From positions 1 through 16,670 of the forward strand of contig DSBN01000257.1 of NCBI GenBank assembly GCA_011046055.1: a DNA stretch of 16,670 nt, read 5' to 3'. The translations under genes were made by a program, and so were the position numbers. This document shows positions 1 through 6,852 of this stretch, piece by piece. Under the pieces are notes generated by a model. It saw only the letters and a list, made by a program, of their open reading frames with translations. It had not been told where the DNA came from and made no database searches. The DNA comes from Sediminispirochaeta sp. (GTDB taxonomy: Bacteria > Spirochaetota > Spirochaetia > DSM-16054 > Sediminispirochaetaceae). Each line of letters starts with the position of its first letter. Position 1 is the stretch's first letter.

Positions 1-472
1 AACGGGTCACCTTGATACCCCAGGGGTCCGAGGCTTCGTCCAAAGACTTCACGATGGCGTCGTTGATCTCATCTCGTTCGCTGAAGGTACGGTCCAGCTC
101 CAGCTTGCCGATCTCCGAGCGCATGGTGGTCTTTGCCAGCTGGGCCGTGGCGTAGCGGTAGTCGTCGATACCGTAACTCGCCTTGACCGGATCCATCACC
201 CGCAGGTAGAGCAGGCCATCCACCGTCACCTGAACATTGTCACTGGTGATGCAGACCTGCGGGGCCACATCTATAACCTCTTCCTTGAGTACGTGTTTAT
301 AGGCTACCCGTTGAATAATGGGTACAATTAAATGCAGACCCGAACCAAGGGTGGTCTGATATTTTCCAAACATCTCGATAACATACGCCTCTTGTTCCGG
401 CACTATTCTGATGAGCTTGAAAAAAATCACCACCACCAGAGCGGCCAGAATATACGCTACTACGACATTCAT
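1..472 (-). CDS. SPFH/Band-7 (stomatin/QmcA-like) membrane protein, partial
   Basis: This is the N-terminal 157 residues of a gene that runs off the left edge, so it lacks its 3' end. The protein begins MNVVVAYILAALVVVIFFKL, a single hydrophobic anchor, and goes directly into an SPFH domain (RIVPEQEAYVIEMFGKY, then VDGLLYLRVMDPVKASYGI and later MRSEIGKLELDRTFSERDEI). These are typical of the paraslipin/QmcA group, which form membrane-bound oligomers and mark membrane microdomains. The ATG is preceded by GAGGA, and the gene starts 8 bases after the stop of the NfeD gene, so the two are very probably co-transcribed. NfeD-SPFH pairing is a well-known conserved partnership in membrane quality control. 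The exact biological role cannot be read from the sequence. Confidence 0.9.
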   Translation of the reverse strand, partial: MNVVVAYILAALVVVIFFKLIRIVPEQEAYVIEMFGKYQTTLGSGLHLIVPIIQRVAYKHVLKEEVIDVAPQVCITSDNVQVTVDGLLYLRVMDPVKASYGIDDYRYATAQLAKTTMRSEIGKLELDRTFSERDEINDAIVKSLDEASDPWGIKVTR

Positions 473-480
473 AAGTCCTC

Positions 481-936
481 CTATATTATCTCCGTATCAA
501 AAGGGGCGGTCACCGTGAGGGTGATCCCGTCCTCCTCAATGATCGAAACCTCCTCACCAGTTTCAAAGGATTCGGTCAGGCTGACCGCCTTCCAACTGGT
601 GCCCCGGTAACGGACCCTTCCCGCCTTTTCGGGGGAGATCGCCTCCAGCACCACCGCCCTCTCACCGACGTTATTTTTGGGCATACGGTCAAGAAGAGTC
701 CCCCGAAACCACCGTCGGAAATGCTTTCTCAAAAAGGCAAAAGAGAAAATCGAGCCTGCCGCCCAGAGTACAATCTGCCAGGCGAGACTGCCGGCTAGGG
801 GTGGAAAAACCAAGGCGACCAGCGCCGTGATCCAGGCACCAAGGCCGAAAAAGAAGATGGTGAAGCCGGGAATCAGCATTTCCGAAGCAATCAACAGGAG
901 TCCGATCACTCCCCAAAGAAAGGATGGGCCAAACAC
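481..936 (-). CDS. NfeD-like membrane protein (short form)
   Basis: A 151-residue protein with a GTG start (FGPSFLWG follows) and a good GGGAGG ribosome-binding site (945-950) eight bases upstream. The first half is hydrophobic, with about three closely spaced membrane segments (residues about 5-30, 33-48 and 52-68, the last ending before RKHFRRWFRG). The C-terminal half (about 85-151) is a small beta-rich domain with GRVRYRGTSWKAVS, the signature of the NfeD OB-fold domain. The short form lacks the N-terminal ClpP-like protease domain of long NfeD proteins. It sits directly upstream of an SPFH gene, its usual partner. The probable role is assembly or regulation of SPFH membrane complexes. 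The family call is secure; the physiological role is inferred from the pairing. Confidence 0.88.
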   Translation of the reverse strand: MFGPSFLWGVIGLLLIASEMLIPGFTIFFFGLGAWITALVALVFPPLAGSLAWQIVLWAAGSIFSFAFLRKHFRRWFRGTLLDRMPKNNVGERAVVLEAISPEKAGRVRYRGTSWKAVSLTESFETGEEVSIIEEDGITLTVTAPFDTEII

Positions 937-992
937 AATTTTTACCTCCCTGCAAAGAGTACCACGGAGCCTAAACCTTCACAATGTTAAAA

Positions 993-1142
993 TCAACAAT
1001 CAACATTACTCAAGGCCACGGTCAAAAAGGCGATGGAGACGCCGTTGAGACTGATATAGCGTTGGAAGATCTTCCGTCCTCGGCGGATCTCCCGTAAGCT
1101 CAAACTGGGGGGGAAAGATCTCTCTTTTGAAGCCGACTTCAT
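993..1142 (-). pseudogene. Truncated N-terminus of a transporter-like protein (remnant)
   Basis: A 49-codon open frame starting 13 bases after the stop of the NDP-kinase-like gene, with TAAGGA (1153-1158) as a plausible ribosome-binding site, and ending at TGA (993-995). The translation begins MKSASKERSFPPSLSLREIR, continues RGRKIFQRYISLNGVSIAFL and then breaks off. A basic leader followed by RRGRKIFQRYI and an incipient hydrophobic helix resembles the N-terminus of major-facilitator-type transporters, but the protein stops inside the first membrane segment. I infer a decayed or deleted gene whose downstream part was lost. It could instead be a real small membrane protein, or chance. It fills most of the 219-base gap between its neighbours, which has no other visible content apart from a 12-base palindrome at 1064-1075 lying inside this frame. 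Confidence 0.35.
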
Positions 1143-1155
1143 CTTTGCTTCGTCC

Positions 1156-2064
1156 TTAGTTTTTCATACCCCACCAGCGCAGCAGTTTCTCCGCCGCCTC
1201 CTGACTGTCCGTATCTTCGGTGAGGTCGAATGCCGGCCCCGTCTCCGAACCGGTGGTGATGGTCGGGTTCTCCAGCAGCTTCCGCAGTCCCGCCTCATCC
1301 ATTCCCCCATCCAGCAGACTTTTGACAAAGGGGTCGTCAAATACATCGATATCCAACCACACACTCCTCTCCCGCAGCCCCTCCAGCGGTCCGGCGGAGG
1401 CGTGGATGCCGTTTATACTCACATTGGGTTTGGAGCTCAGCCCGAAAGCACCGAAACTCTCCAACAAGCGCCGGCGAAGCGATCCGACGGCGGCTTTTTC
1501 CGGGTCCGTGGCGCCGATGAGCTCCTGCCGAAACTCCTGCCAGGATAGGTCCCGCGGGGAAAACTCCGCCTCGTAGAGCTGTACTTCCGCCCCTGGGGCG
1601 GTGAAGACCTCCCTCTGGGCGGGATAAAAACCGTTGATGCAGTAAAACCCGGCTTCTTCAAACCGAGCCGCGTAGAGCCCCGGGGCCAGCTTGCTCTGCG
1701 GGGCCCTCTGCCATATTTCATTCAGCTCGATGCCGCTGATCTTTCCCAGTCTCTTCTGGGCTTCCGCGCTGTTTAACACCTCTCCGGCGGCCACCGCCTC
1801 GTCCCAGGATGTTCCGAAGGCCTCGGCGAAGAACCGTTTGGCACCTTCCCCCAGACTATAATCCTTGGGCGGGGTAAAAACGGCACTCTGGGCGATGGCG
1901 AAGTAGTGGCGGTCTACAATCTCCATTTTCTTTATCTCCGCCGCGTCGATTCTCCGGGGCTCCGACAGGCTGATACCTTTTTCCGACAAAAAGCTCTCAA
2001 CAAAACTGATAAACTCAGCGGTAATAGCGTGGGGTTTGACAAATACCAATGCTCGGTTGTTCAC
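1156..2064 (-). CDS. Nucleoside-diphosphate-kinase-like protein with large insertion
   Basis: Start chosen at GTG 2064, which has an ideal GGAGG (2071-2075) six bases upstream; the longer frame from an ATG at 2091 has no such site. The resulting 302-residue protein opens VNNRALVFVKPHAIT, matching the NDK strand and lysine motif (usually IKPD). Far downstream comes ELIGATDPEKAAVGSLRR and then NGIHASAGPLEGLRERSVWL, matching the NDK pattern with the phosphoryl-accepting histidine (His221 here). Canonical NDKs are about 140-150 residues with these motifs close together. Here about 100 residues, including GFYCINGFYPAQREVF, are inserted between them, and about 60 acidic residues follow. NDKs move the gamma-phosphate between NTPs and NDPs; whether this one does so is uncertain because KPD is KPH and the fold is enlarged. 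Confidence 0.75.
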   Translation of the reverse strand: MNNRALVFVKPHAITAEFISFVESFLSEKGISLSEPRRIDAAEIKKMEIVDRHYFAIAQSAVFTPPKDYSLGEGAKRFFAEAFGTSWDEAVAAGEVLNSAEAQKRLGKISGIELNEIWQRAPQSKLAPGLYAARFEEAGFYCINGFYPAQREVFTAPGAEVQLYEAEFSPRDLSWQEFRQELIGATDPEKAAVGSLRRRLLESFGAFGLSSKPNVSINGIHASAGPLEGLRERSVWLDIDVFDDPFVKSLLDGGMDEAGLRKLLENPTITTGSETGPAFDLTEDTDSQEAAEKLLRWWGMKN

Positions 2065-2203
2065 GAAATTCCTCCTCTTGGGGCGCTGCATAGAGCTTTA
2101 TTCTACGACAGAGCCCGAGCATTGCCAACAGCCGGCGGCAATCGATTAGAGGATATTTCCATCCACTGGATTTTTCTGCGGCATTTGAGTAAGCTCTTGG
2201 TCG

Positions 2204-3130
2204 ATGAAACTGCGCAGTTTTTTTAGAATCGTCGAAATCAAAACGAAGATAGTCTCGGTATCCACCTTCAGCATCGCCGTCCTCTACGGCTTCTACCGCA
2301 ACGGGGAGGTCGATCTGGGAATCCTCCCGCTGATGTTCGCCGCGGTGCTCTTTGTGGATATGGGGACCACCGCATTCAATATCTTTTTCGACTACTGGAA
2401 GGGGGTGGACCACCAGGATTACCAGCGGGAGGAGGAGAAGGTACTGGTCTACGAAAACGTCCCCCCCTACGTGGCCTTTCTCATCGGGGCGGGGCTTTTC
2501 TTCGGGGCCGTGGTCTTCGGAGCGGTAGTATCGCTGCTCACCAGTCTCTACGTAGCTTTCTTTGGCGCTGTCTGCATGGGGGTCGGCTATTTCTACACCG
2601 CCGGTCCCTATCCCATCTCCCGCAGCCCATTCGGGGAGCTTTTTGCCGGCGGTTTCCTGGGGACGGTACTCTTTTTAATCACCTATTATGTAGTATCCGG
2701 GCATCGATACGGACCGAGTCCGGTAGATTTGGAGACCATCGCCGCCAGCGGCCCCTCCTTTTTTCTGATCGCCTCCATCCTCACGGTAAACAACACCTGC
2801 GATATTCTCGGCGACGCCGCGGCGGGACGGAAGACACTGTCCATTGTGCTGGGTAAGAAGAGAGCGGAGCTGCTGATCTACCTTCTGGGTTTCTTGGGCT
2901 TCGTCTCGGCTCTGCTTCTGTCATTCCATGGAGTTTTTCCGCGCTTGAGCCTCATCCCCCTGGTGTTGGCGGCGATAGCCGCCGGTCTGGAGTACCGAAA
3001 AATGCACCAACGCGGCTTCAACCAAGAGACCAAGGCCCCTTCTATGGGCAGTATCTCCAAGATTTTCCTCTTGTACACCGGGGCGATGTGGATTAGTCTT
3101 ATTGGTGCGCAGCTGTACGGAGTGTCATAA
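2204..3130 (+). CDS. menA: UbiA-family prenyltransferase, MenA-like (1,4-dihydroxy-2-naphthoate prenyltransferase)
   Basis: A 308-residue polytopic membrane protein with about eight hydrophobic helices. It carries both aspartate-rich motifs of the UbiA superfamily: N59-x3-D63-YWKG-x-D69 and N196-N-T-C-D200-ILG-D204 followed by AAGRKTL. The second motif, ending in a (G)(R/K)(K/R)TL run, and YTAGPYPISRSPFGELF between them are the MenA type rather than the UbiA or heme O type. MenA attaches a polyprenyl chain to dihydroxynaphthoate in menaquinone synthesis at the inner membrane, using Mg-pyrophosphate bound by the aspartates. No strong ribosome-binding site precedes the ATG at 2204, so initiation may be weak. 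The 139 bases upstream are shared with the divergent NDK-like gene. No other menaquinone gene is in the window, so a related aromatic acceptor is possible. Confidence 0.8.
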   Translation: MKLRSFFRIVEIKTKIVSVSTFSIAVLYGFYRNGEVDLGILPLMFAAVLFVDMGTTAFNIFFDYWKGVDHQDYQREEEKVLVYENVPPYVAFLIGAGLFFGAVVFGAVVSLLTSLYVAFFGAVCMGVGYFYTAGPYPISRSPFGELFAGGFLGTVLFLITYYVVSGHRYGPSPVDLETIAASGPSFFLIASILTVNNTCDILGDAAAGRKTLSIVLGKKRAELLIYLLGFLGFVSALLLSFHGVFPRLSLIPLVLAAIAAGLEYRKMHQRGFNQETKAPSMGSISKIFLLYTGAMWISLIGAQLYGVS

Positions 3131-3166
3131 TGCTGGACCCCGAGCTGCTCACAATTAGGAGGCGCT

Positions 3167-3538
3167 ATGGAGAGCTTTGACAAGTTTGTCGAGGAGAAAA
3201 AGGCTGAACTCAACCGCAGTACTCACTTCGTAACCGATGAAGATATCGAGCGAACCGCCCGCGATTTAGAGAACACAAACTATGAGCCGCCGGTTTTCAT
3301 TCCCACCACCGGGTTTCTACGATACCGAGTGAAGGATATTCATAGGGAGATCGACCGCATCGCCGCTCTGGGAGAAGAAGATCTGAAAAACATACGTCTG
3401 GCTCAGGAGATCTCGACGGAGGAGCTAAAACGCAAGAACATCGGAATACTGGTCGACCAGTTTCTGCTTCTGGAGAAACTAAGAGCCGGCGTGCCCGAAG
3501 CTTGGGACGAGATCCACGAACTCTACGAAGACGACTAA
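3167..3538 (+). CDS. Small charged protein of unknown function
   Basis: A 123-residue soluble protein with an AGGAGG site (3157-3162) four bases before its ATG, so clearly translated. I do not recognise a family. It is acidic and rich in Glu, Asp, Arg and Lys, with predicted helices over residues 1-38 and 60-120 and a short non-helical stretch in the middle (NYEPPVFIPTTGFLRY). No signal peptide, membrane segment, cysteine pair or nucleotide-binding motif is visible. It sits 36 bases after the MenA-like gene and 10 bases before the HAD hydrolase, so it is part of that transcription unit. A regulatory or adaptor role is only a guess. Confidence 0.8.
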   Translation: MESFDKFVEEKKAELNRSTHFVTDEDIERTARDLENTNYEPPVFIPTTGFLRYRVKDIHREIDRIAALGEEDLKNIRLAQEISTEELKRKNIGILVDQFLLLEKLRAGVPEAWDEIHELYEDD

Positions 3539-3548
3539 AGAGGGAAGG

Positions 3549-4262
3549 ATGAGCATGCCCGATATTCAGGCAATACTATTCGACTTCGACGACACTTTGA
3601 TCAACTACTCCTCCTCCGAGGAGTATGGACTGCGAGAAGCCTTCCAGAAATTCGGGATTCCTCTCCGGTCGGAGTACCTCGATATCTACCGGGAGGAGAA
3701 CAAAAAACTCTGGAAAATGATCGAAACCGGTGATATCAGCACCGCCGAGCTCCGAATCCAGCGTTTCGAGAAACTCCTGGACCGGCTGGGTTTCGAGACC
3801 GGGGTCACCGCGTCTCGCTTGAGCGAAAGCTACCTGGAATTCTTCGCTCAGGCGGGAGATTTGGAAGAGGGAGCCCGAGAGATCCTGCAATGGATTCACG
3901 AGCACAAAGAGCTGAAGAAGGCTATTATCACCAACGGCTTCACCGATACCCAGCACAAGCGGATCGGGGTGACCCAGTTGGGTGATTTTTTCGACGAGAT
4001 ATTCATCTCCGATGAGATGGGCGCGAAAAAGCCGGACCCGTTGATTTTTGAGAAAGCATTGGGTATCCTGGAAATCGACTCCCCGGAGAAAGTCTTGATC
4101 GTCGGGGACAACCTGGTCTCCGATATTATGGGAGGGAAAAGGTACGGCTTATTGACCTGCTGGTACAATCCGACGGAGAAGGACCCGGAAGAGTACCGGC
4201 AGTATATAGACTTTCAAATTTCGCACTTATCAGAGTTGAGCGAAGTTTTGAATCAAAAATAG
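3549..4262 (+). CDS. HAD-superfamily hydrolase (YjjG/GPH-like phosphatase)
   Basis: A 237-residue soluble enzyme with the full HAD motif set: DFDDT (nucleophile Asp12, acid/base Asp14, numbered from the first ATG), ITNGF (motif II), KKPDPLIFEKA (motif III lysine) and VGDNLVSDIMGG (motif IV Mg-binding acids). The stretch between motifs I and II (about residues 20-105) is helical, the C1 cap of the YjjG/haloacid-dehalogenase-like branch. Members dephosphorylate small metabolites such as nucleoside monophosphates or phosphoglycolate; the substrate cannot be read here. Two starts are possible, ATG 3549 or ATG 3555, both within reach of the AGAGGGAAGG site. It ends 60 bases before the molybdenum-cofactor leader. 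Confidence 0.88.
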   Translation: MSMPDIQAILFDFDDTLINYSSSEEYGLREAFQKFGIPLRSEYLDIYREENKKLWKMIETGDISTAELRIQRFEKLLDRLGFETGVTASRLSESYLEFFAQAGDLEEGAREILQWIHEHKELKKAIITNGFTDTQHKRIGVTQLGDFFDEIFISDEMGAKKPDPLIFEKALGILEIDSPEKVLIVGDNLVSDIMGGKRYGLLTCWYNPTEKDPEEYRQYIDFQISHLSELSEVLNQK

Positions 4263-4299
4263 CATCAAGCACAAATAGCTCTGAGATTTGTTTCCTAAG

Positions 4300-4392
4300 G
4301 CCTGAGCGCCACGTACTCCGGCTATGGGGCAAATCCGCTGGGTTGTGGACGAAAGGACACCGCCTCCCGTGTTTGGAAAGGAGCGTCTCGGT
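4300..4392 (+). promoter_or_regulatory. Moco-type (molybdenum/tungsten cofactor) riboswitch candidate
   Basis: The leader of moeA carries features I recognise from the Moco RNA motif: a hairpin capped by GAAA (GUGGAC-GAAA-GGACAC, with two G-A mismatches), followed at once by CGCCTCCC and then GGAAAGGAGCG. By-eye pairings are CTGAG (4302-4306) with CTCGG (4387-4391) closing the structure; CCGGC (4318-4322) with GCTGG (4337-4341); and the CCTCC of CGCCTCC with GGAG of the ribosome-binding site. The last pairing would let the folded RNA hide the ribosome-binding site (AAAGGAG, 4377-4383) of moeA, suggesting translational control by the cofactor. The location upstream of four cofactor-synthesis genes supports this. 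No fold was computed and I cannot tell molybdenum from tungsten cofactor sensing. Confidence 0.75.
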
Positions 4393-5595
4393 TTGCAAGA
4401 TTTTTACGAAGTTATCGCTAGGACCCTCGAACGGGCCGACGCCCGTCACGGAAAGGTGCGGAGAAGCGAATTCTGCCGTCTCGACACCCTGCACGGTCGC
4501 GTTCTATCCCAAGATATACGGGCCGACAGACCCATCCCACCCTTCGACAGGGTAGCGGTGGACGGCTACGCCTGTCGTACGGACGACCTCGACGATCCCC
4601 TGGAGCTCATCGGTACGATCTCTGCCGGAGAAAAACCCCGCTACTCCGTCGCCCCCGGAACTTGCGTCAAAGTCATGACCGGGGCGGTACTCCCGAAAGG
4701 AGCTCAGATGGTGGTGATGGTCGAGTCGACCCGCCTAGACGAGCAGGGCCGGGTGATTTTCACCGGCAGCGACAAAGAACGGAGCAGCAGAAATATAAGC
4801 TTCCGAGGCGAGGATCTGGCCCAGGGAAGCTTGATCTTCAGCGGCGGTACCATTCTAGGACCCCGGCACAGCGCGGTCCTGGCCTCGGTGGGGGTCGCCG
4901 AGGTCCCGGTGCGGAGTTTGCCGAGAGTAGGAATCCTATCCACCGGAGACGAGGTGGTCGAAGCGGACCGGCAACCGCTGGCCCACCAGATCAGAAACGC
5001 CAACGCCCCCCAGCTCAGCGCTCAGCTGAGGGACATGGGAATTGAAGCCAACTACTACGGTATCGCTCGGGACGACCGGGATGAGCTGACTCGACTGATC
5101 GCTCGAGCCCAAGAGGAGAACGACCTGGTACTGATGAGCGGGGGAGTGTCCATGGGCGACTTCGACTTCGCCCCCGAAGCCATGGCCGCCTGCGGCTATC
5201 AGATACTCTACTCCCGGGTGGCGGTCAAGCCGGGTAAGCCGACGACTTTCGCCGTTTCCGAACGGGGAGACCTCTTCGGACTGCCGGGCAACCCGGTCTC
5301 CTGTTTTGTCATCTTCGAGCTCCTGGTCAAACCCTACCTCTATCGACTCATGGGCGCTGACTTTCAACCGCCCATCATCAAAGCAGCGATGGCCACGGAT
5401 TTCATTCGAAAAAAGACGCGAAGAATTGAGTGGTTTCCGGTACGCTTCGAGAAGGACGGAACGGTGATGCCGGTGCAGTACCACGGTTCGGGCCATTTTG
5501 CAGCTATCGCCGAGGCCGACGGTGTAGCCCCGATCGCCCAAGGACAGGCGGAGTTGAAAAAGGGGGCTCAAGTCGATGTACGACTCTTTTCATAG
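4393..5595 (+). CDS. moeA: Molybdopterin molybdenumtransferase MoeA
   Basis: MoeA inserts molybdate (or tungstate) into adenylated molybdopterin. The protein shows the family landmarks in order: PPFDRVAVDGYA, VMTGAVLPKGAQMV, GEDLAQGS, the molybdopterin-binding core (GILSTGDEVV, NANAPQLSAQLRDMG, LMSGGVSMGDFDF), VKPGKPT and GLPGNPVSCFV, then a small C-terminal domain. The longest frame begins at ATG 4324, but its first 23 codons lie inside the predicted riboswitch and do not look like MoeA. TTG 4393 has AAAGGAG nine bases upstream and gives about 400 residues beginning at LQDFYEVIARTLERAD, the normal family beginning, so I prefer it. The 3' end overlaps moaA by 20 bases, implying translational coupling in a four-gene operon. 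Confidence 0.93.
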   Translation: MQDFYEVIARTLERADARHGKVRRSEFCRLDTLHGRVLSQDIRADRPIPPFDRVAVDGYACRTDDLDDPLELIGTISAGEKPRYSVAPGTCVKVMTGAVLPKGAQMVVMVESTRLDEQGRVIFTGSDKERSSRNISFRGEDLAQGSLIFSGGTILGPRHSAVLASVGVAEVPVRSLPRVGILSTGDEVVEADRQPLAHQIRNANAPQLSAQLRDMGIEANYYGIARDDRDELTRLIARAQEENDLVLMSGGVSMGDFDFAPEAMAACGYQILYSRVAVKPGKPTTFAVSERGDLFGLPGNPVSCFVIFELLVKPYLYRLMGADFQPPIIKAAMATDFIRKKTRRIEWFPVRFEKDGTVMPVQYHGSGHFAAIAEADGVAPIAQGQAELKKGAQVDVRLFS

Positions 5596-6376
5596 ACCGA
5601 TCAACTATCTGCGGGTCTCGGTGACCGATCGCTGCAACCTGCGCTGCGTCTACTGCATGCCCGAAGAGGGGGTGCCCTACATTCCCCACTCTCGGGTGCT
5701 GAGCCTCGAAGAGATCGCCGAAGCGGTTCGGGTCGCCGTCGACCTGGGCGTGCACAAGGTTCGCCTCACCGGGGGAGAGCCCCTGGTGCGAAAGGGGATC
5801 GTAGAGCTGGTAAAGATGCTCTCCGCCATAGACGGTATCAAGGATCTGGCCATGACCACCAACGGGGTCCTACTGACGCGGTACGCCGAAAAACTGAAGA
5901 GAGCCGGACTGGATCGGGTCAATATCAGCCTCGACACCATGGATCCCGAAGAGTATCGCCGAATAACCCGCCGGGGCGATCTCAACGAGGTACTCGAGGG
6001 GATCAAAGCGGCCCGACGGGCAGGCCTTTTTCCCATCAAGCTGAACGCCGTGATTCCACCGAACGGAGACCGGAGCCAGGCTCTACAGGTGGCGGAATTC
6101 GCCAAAGAGAACGGTTTTCAAGCCCGTTTCATCCAGCAGATGAACCTGCAGGCCGGGGAGTTTTCCATCGTCGAAGGCGGAGAGGGGGGCAATTGCGCCC
6201 GCTGCAATCGGCTCCGTCTCTCCAGCGAAGGGGTGGTCTACCCCTGTCTCTTCAGCGACAACGGCTACTCGATCCGCCGATTCGGTCCCCGGGAAGCCTT
6301 TCTCAAGGCGGTTAAGCACAAACCGGCCCAGGGTCTTATCAGCAACAACAATACTTTTTACAAACTAGGAGGTTGA
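5576..6376 (+). CDS. moaA: GTP 3',8-cyclase MoaA, shortened form
   Basis: A radical-SAM enzyme that, with MoaC, converts GTP to cyclic pyranopterin monophosphate. The N-terminal cluster motif is C20-NLR-C24-VY-C27, with TGGEPL at 65-70 binding SAM. The second, substrate-binding cluster is C207-AR-C210 plus C224 in NCARCNRLRLS..VYPCLF, and the protein ends in the conserved Gly-Gly tail (265-266). It has only 266 residues, whereas MoaA is usually about 320-340. Compared with the E. coli enzyme, about 50-55 residues are absent just before the second cluster, where the sequence runs ARFIQQMNLQAGEFSIVEGG straight into EGGNCARC. There is no frameshift, and all cluster ligands are kept, so a naturally compact variant is likelier than decay. 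AGGGGG (5561-5566) precedes the ATG, which lies inside the end of moeA. Confidence 0.9.
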   Translation: MYDSFHRPINYLRVSVTDRCNLRCVYCMPEEGVPYIPHSRVLSLEEIAEAVRVAVDLGVHKVRLTGGEPLVRKGIVELVKMLSAIDGIKDLAMTTNGVLLTRYAEKLKRAGLDRVNISLDTMDPEEYRRITRRGDLNEVLEGIKAARRAGLFPIKLNAVIPPNGDRSQALQVAEFAKENGFQARFIQQMNLQAGEFSIVEGGEGGNCARCNRLRLSSEGVVYPCLFSDNGYSIRRFGPREAFLKAVKHKPAQGLISNNNTFYKLGG

Positions 6377-6381
6377 GCTCC

Positions 6382-6852
6382 ATGGGACAGGAGAAGAGAG
6401 CCGAACTCTCCCATACCGACCACTCGGGCAAGGCACGGATGGTCGAGGTGGGGCATAAGGAGCCGCTGCGACGCCGTGCAAAAGCCGCCGGACGTATCCA
6501 CTTACAACCCGAGACGGTACGACTGGTCCGAGAGAACTTGATAAAAAAGGGCGACGTACTCACCGTGGCCGAGATCGCCGGGATCCAGGGGGCCAAGCAG
6601 ACGCACCTGTTGATCCCCCTCTGCCACCCCCTGCCGCTCACCGGTATCGATGTAGTGGCCGAGCTCGATGAGGAGGGGGTGGAGGTCACCGCCGAAGCAC
6701 GCTGCACCGGTCCTACCGGGGTAGAGATGGAGGCGCTCACCGCCGTACAGGTGGCCCTGCTGACCGTCTACGATATGTGCAAGGCCGTCGACCAGGAGAT
6801 GCGCATTGAAAATGTTCACCTACTGAACAAAACAAAGGAAGCACTGTCATGA
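6382..6852 (+). CDS. moaC: Cyclic pyranopterin monophosphate synthase MoaC
   Basis: MoaC completes cyclic pyranopterin monophosphate from the product of MoaA. Signature stretches are LSHTDHSGKARMVEV, KGDVLTVAEIAGIQGAKQTH, LIPLCHPLPL, PTGVEMEALTAV and LTVYDMCKAVD, covering the catalytic lysines and histidines (Lys57, His75, Asp131 and Lys134 in this numbering). Length is 156 residues, the normal size. The frame is open from a TTG at 6373, but AGGAGG (6367-6372) touches that TTG, while ATG 6382 is nine bases from it, so 6382 is taken as the start. The ribosome-binding site overlaps the last codons of moaA, and the gene overlaps the next by four bases (ATGA). Confidence 0.95.
   Translation: MGQEKRAELSHTDHSGKARMVEVGHKEPLRRRAKAAGRIHLQPETVRLVRENLIKKGDVLTVAEIAGIQGAKQTHLLIPLCHPLPLTGIDVVAELDEEGVEVTAEARCTGPTGVEMEALTAVQVALLTVYDMCKAVDQEMRIENVHLLNKTKEALS

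Noticed and set aside
1064..1075. GGAAGATCTTCC perfect palindrome
   Set aside because: It lies within the transporter-remnant frame and has no promoter context; could be chance.
2121..2142. ATTGCC/GGCAAT inverted repeat upstream of the NDK-like and MenA-like genes
   Set aside because: Only six-base arms with a ten-base spacer and no promoter placed over it; not enough to call an operator.
4936..5571. 211-codon minus-strand frame opposite moeA
   Set aside because: Antisense of a well-supported MoeA; composition-driven open frame without a ribosome-binding site.
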